A DNA stretch of 64,000 nt, from NCBI GenBank assembly GCA_004431415.1, contig QPMI01000404.1:1-64000 (forward strand). The letters run 5' to 3'. The DNA is from Cyanophora paradoxa. Taxonomy: Eukaryota > Glaucocystophyceae > Cyanophorales > Cyanophoraceae. Each line of letters opens with the position of its first letter. The stretch's first letter is position 1. The notes under the pieces were generated by a model. The model saw nothing but the letters and a program-made list of their open reading frames with translations. It had not been told where the DNA came from and ran no database searches. The position numbers and the translations under genes are program-made. Shown here piece after piece: positions 60,701 to 64,000 of this stretch.

Positions 60701-62566
60701 ACATGATCATGATCATGAGTCTCTAGCTGCCATTAAAAGAATACTGGGTTCCTGGCACATGTAAGCACCCGGAGATGATATCAGCGCCCCACTGTGTATC
60801 TGTAGAGTATTTGACGAGAAGCTCAGGGCTCCCGGGCATTGCGGCGGGGAAGAACGACTCCCTTATAGGGTTTCTCCGAGATCAATTTTGAGAGCCGATT
60901 CCCAGTCCGCCCGTGCCTTTCCAGCTCAGATGCCAACGGATACGAGTCATTTGATAGCGTGTTAGATAGGGCCTCAACGTGATTACCGGCTGCCGGGCTT
61001 CTATTCGCATTTCCTGGCGCGCGGAAGGCCTCAAAATGCCCGCCAAAAATAATGGCGACTTGCCCTGCAAAATAATGCACGGCACGCTACGAGCTAGCTT
61101 GCGGCCTGCGCCGACCTCAAAATCAAATCCAGCACTGTCAAGAACCCCCGAAAGCGTCTCATCGCCCGGATGTAACTTGTCAGATAAGATGCTATCCTTG
61201 GTGATTTCTGTCCTCGAGGCCTCTTCGGGGCAAGTTGCAAGTTGACAGTCTCGGCCGCGGAGAGCTCGCTTGACCTGACGCCGCTCCGTCATCTTGGTCC
61301 GCGACTGACTCCACATTTGCACCCCGCCCATTTCGAGGGTGGGGAATCCGAATCTGAAGTTCTCGTCAGCTCGTCCGTTCTCATATGCTCAGCGCGGCGA
61401 CTTCGCACTTCTTTGCACATGATCATGATCATGAGTCTCTAGCTGCCATTAAAAGAATACTGGGTTCCTGGCACATGTAAGCACCCGGAGATGATATCAG
61501 CGCCCCACTGTGTATCTGTAGAGTATTTGACGAGAAGCTCAGGGCTCCCGGGCATTGCGGCGGGGAAGAACGACTCCCTTATAGGGTTTCTCCCGAGATC
61601 AATTTTGAGAGCCGATTCCCAGTCCGCCCGTGCCTTTCCAGCTCAGATGCCAACGAATACGAGTCATTTGATAGCGTGTTAGATAGGGCCTCAACGTGAT
61701 TACCGGCTGCCGGGCTTCTATTCGCATTTCCTGGCGCGCGGGAAGGCCTCAAAATGCCCGCCAAAAATAATGGCGACTTGCCCTGCAAAATAATGCACGG
61801 CACGCTACGAGCTAGCTTGCGGCCTGCGCCGACCTCAAAATCAAATCCAGCACTGTCAAGAACCCCCGAAAGCGTCTCATCGCCCGGATGTAACTTGTCA
61901 GATAAGATGCTATCCTTGGTGATTTCCAAGTTCTGTCCTCGAGGCCTCTTTGGGGCAAGTTGACAGTCTCGGAGAGCTCGCTTGACCTGACGCCGCTCCG
62001 TCATCTTGGTCCGCGACTGACTCCACATTTGCACCCCGCCCATTTCGAGGGTGGGGAATCCGAATCTGAAGTTCTCGTCAGCTCGTCCGTTCTCATATGC
62101 TCAGCGCGGCGACTTCGCACTTCTTTGCACATGATCATGATCATGAGTCTCTAGCTGCCATTAAAAGAATACTGGGTTCCTGGCACATGTAAGCACCCGG
62201 AGATGATATCAGCGCCCCACTGTGTATCTGTAGAGTATTTGACGAGAAGCTCAGGGCTCCCGGGCATTGCGGCGGGGAAGAACGACTCCCTTATAGGGTT
62301 TCTCCCGAGATCAATTTTGAGAGCCGATTCCCAGTCCGCCCGTGCCTTTCCAGCTCAGATGCCAACGGATACGAGTCATTTGATAGCGTGTTAGATAGGG
62401 CCTCAACGTGATTACCGGCTGCCGGGCTTCTATTCGCATTTCCTGGCGCGCGGGAAGGCCTCAAAATGCCCGCCAAAAATAATGGCGACTTGCCCTGCAA
62501 AATAATGCACGGCACGCTACGAGCTAGCTTGCGGCCTGCGCCGACCTCAAAATCAAATCCAGCACT
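57705..62566. repeat. About 720-bp tandem array, 6.7 copies
   Basis: Units start (CACCCCGCCCATTTCGAG) at 57705, 58441, 59158, 59876, 60604, 61320 and 62032; lengths 736, 717, 718, 728, 716, 712; the last is cut at 62566. Copies differ by a few substitutions and short indels (an 8-base GATTCAAT near 58010 in copy 1; CTCACAGTGT near 57863 and 60032). Each holds CATGATCATGATCATGAG and a minus frame of about 150-156 codons, which lacks a recognised domain and is broken in some copies. Recent amplification is implied. Confidence 0.93.
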
Positions 62567-64000
62567 GAGAGCCTAGTGCCCGCCCGCCGCACCTCTGCCC
62601 CGCCCGGAGAGCCGCGCCTCCGCCCCGCCCGGCGAGCCGCCGACGCCGCTTGCTGCGCCCCCGGCCCGCCTTGCGAGCCGTGCGGCCGCCCGCCGCGCCT
62701 CTGCCCCGCCCGGCGAACCGCGCCGCCGCCCGCCGCGCCCCGGCCCGCCTGGCGAGCCGCGCGGCCGCCCGCCGAGCGTCTGCCCCGGTCCGCGAGCCGC
62801 CGCCGCCGCCCGGCCGCGCCTCCGTCCCACCCCACGAGCCGCGCCATAGCCCGCCGCGCCTTCGCCCCGCCCGGCGAGCTGCCTCCGCCGCCCTCCGCGC
62901 CTCCGCCCGCACGGCGGAGCCCCGCCGCCGCCCGCCGCGCCCCCGGCCCGCCCGGCGAGCCGCGCCGCCGCCAGCCGCGCCCCCGGCCCGCCTGGCGAGC
63001 CGCACGGCCGCCCGCCGCGCCTCCGTCCCGCCCCGCGAGCCGCCGCCGCCGCCCGCCGCGCCTCCGCCCCGCCCAGCCGAGCCTTGCGGCCGCCCGCCGC
63101 GCCTCCGCCCCGCCCAGCGGAGCCTCGCGGCCGCCCGCCGCGCCTCCGCCTGGCCCGGCGAGCTGCCTCCGCCTCCTGCCGCGCCTCCGTCACGCCTCGC
63201 GAGCCGCGCCGCCGCCCGCCGCGCCCCCGGCCCACCTGGCGAGCCTCGCCGCTGCCCGCCGCGCCACAGTCTCGCCCGGCGAGCCGCGCCGCCGCCCGCC
63301 GCGCCCCCGGCCCGCCCGGCGAGCCGCGCCGCCGCCCGCCGCGCCCCCGGCCCGCCTGGCGAGCCGCGCGGCCGCCCGCCGAGCGTCTGCCCCGGTCCGC
63401 GAGCCGCCGCCGCCGCCCGCCGCGCCTCCGTCCCGCCCCGCGAGCCGCCTCCGCCGCCCGCCGCGCCTCCGCCCCGCCCAGCGGAGCCTCGCGGCCGCCC
63501 GCTGCGCCTCCGCCCGGCCCGGCGAGCTGCCTCCGCCGCCTGCCGCGCCTCCGCCCCGCCCGGCGAGCCGCCGACGCCGCTTGCTGCGCCTCCATCCCGC
63601 CCCGCGAGCCGCCGCCGCCGCCCGCCGCGCCTCCGCCCCGCCCAGCGAGGCGCGCCGCCGCCCGCCGCGCCTCCGCCCCGGCCCGCGAGGCGCGCGGCCG
63701 CCCGCCGAGCGTCTGCCCCGCCACTCGCCGCCGCCCGCGAGGATCCATCCCGCTCCGCGAGCCGCGCCGCCGCCCGCCGCGCCCCCGGCCCACCTGGCGA
63801 GCCTCGCCGCCGCCCGCCGCGCCTCCGCCCCGCCCAGCGGAGCCTCGCGGCCGCCCGCCGCGCCTCCGCCCGGCCCGGCAAGCTGCCTCCGCCGCCTGCC
63901 GCGCCTCCGCCCCGCCCAGCGAGCCGCCGACGCCACCCGCCGCGCCCCCGGCCCGCCTGGCGAGCCGTGCGGCCGCCCGCCGCGCCTCTGCCCCGCCCGG
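62567..64000. repeat. GC-rich minisatellite, right inverted arm
   Basis: Units such as CCCGCCCGCCGCGCCTCCGC and GGCGAGCCGCGCCGCC, the reverse complement of the left arm. It begins inside the seventh 720-bp unit at 62567 and runs off the window. Long minus frames are composition artefacts. Confidence 0.85.

Noticed and set aside
57705-62566. CRISPR-like or rDNA-like array
   Set aside because: Units of about 720 bp without unique spacers; no rRNA sequence recognised.

Overview
The window is a chromosomal segment of a high-GC, single-celled eukaryote, most likely an alga or related protist. A 16-exon spliced gene has introns of 56-107 bp with GT-AG (one GC-AG) borders, about half of the donors starting GTGC. 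Everything else recognisable is mobile DNA, decayed mobile DNA or tandem repeats. I cannot name the lineage from sequence alone.

Layout. (1) 1-6811: AT-rich right part of a decayed polinton-like virus (PLV-1), all on +: SF3 helicase remnant, protein-primed family-B DNA polymerase (pPolB) broken by many frameshifts, and an rve integrase with one frameshift. Similar hairpin-bearing direct repeats flank the pol-int block. The element ends in AT-rich tandem repeats and a 73-bp near-perfect palindrome. (2) 6870-10263 (-): secreted modular gene with repeated CUB-like three-exon modules, cut off where PLV-1 begins. (3) 10.3-23.9 kb: no convincing genes. This GC-rich intergenic DNA is full of short palindromic words and holds several young retroposons with target-site duplications, a MITE-like element and composite dispersed repeats. 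(4) 23.9-25.3 kb (-): hAT-type transposase remnant interrupted by a tRNA-derived SINE with a 21-bp target-site duplication. (5) 27.0-51.9 kb (-): a very large LINE retrotransposon (about 12.5 kb of coding frame) with a multi-membrane-span N-terminus, APE endonuclease, reverse transcriptase and RNase H. The RNase H is split by about 1,180 residues that carry two Ulp1-like protease folds. The LINE itself abuts a fragment of another LINE. (6) 30331-40605: a complete 10,275-bp polinton (237-bp terminal inverted repeats, 6-bp target duplication CCCATC) inserted in the last RNase H segment of that LINE. It carries integrase, pPolB, packaging ATPase, major capsid, penton, an ExoX-C/DUF3820-like protein, an AT-hook protein, a coiled-coil protein and an HNH-AP2 remnant, but no recognisable maturation protease. 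(7) 52.9-64.0 kb: satellites. These are a 160-bp GC repeat, a TCGA-palindrome satellite, and a roughly 720-bp repeat (6.7 copies) between two inverted GC-rich minisatellite arms.

How it fits together: the segment is a nest, polinton in LINE in older LINE, SINE in hAT, virus in host gene. The two virus-like elements are not close copies. PLV-1 keeps a canonical D,D-35-E integrase but is decayed. The polinton is nearly intact, apart from one frameshift in pPolB and a D/D/D integrase triad. The strongest candidates for something undescribed are the LINE with the protease-bearing, split RNase H and membrane-spanning N-terminus, and the 1-1 phase exon module of the CUB-like gene.
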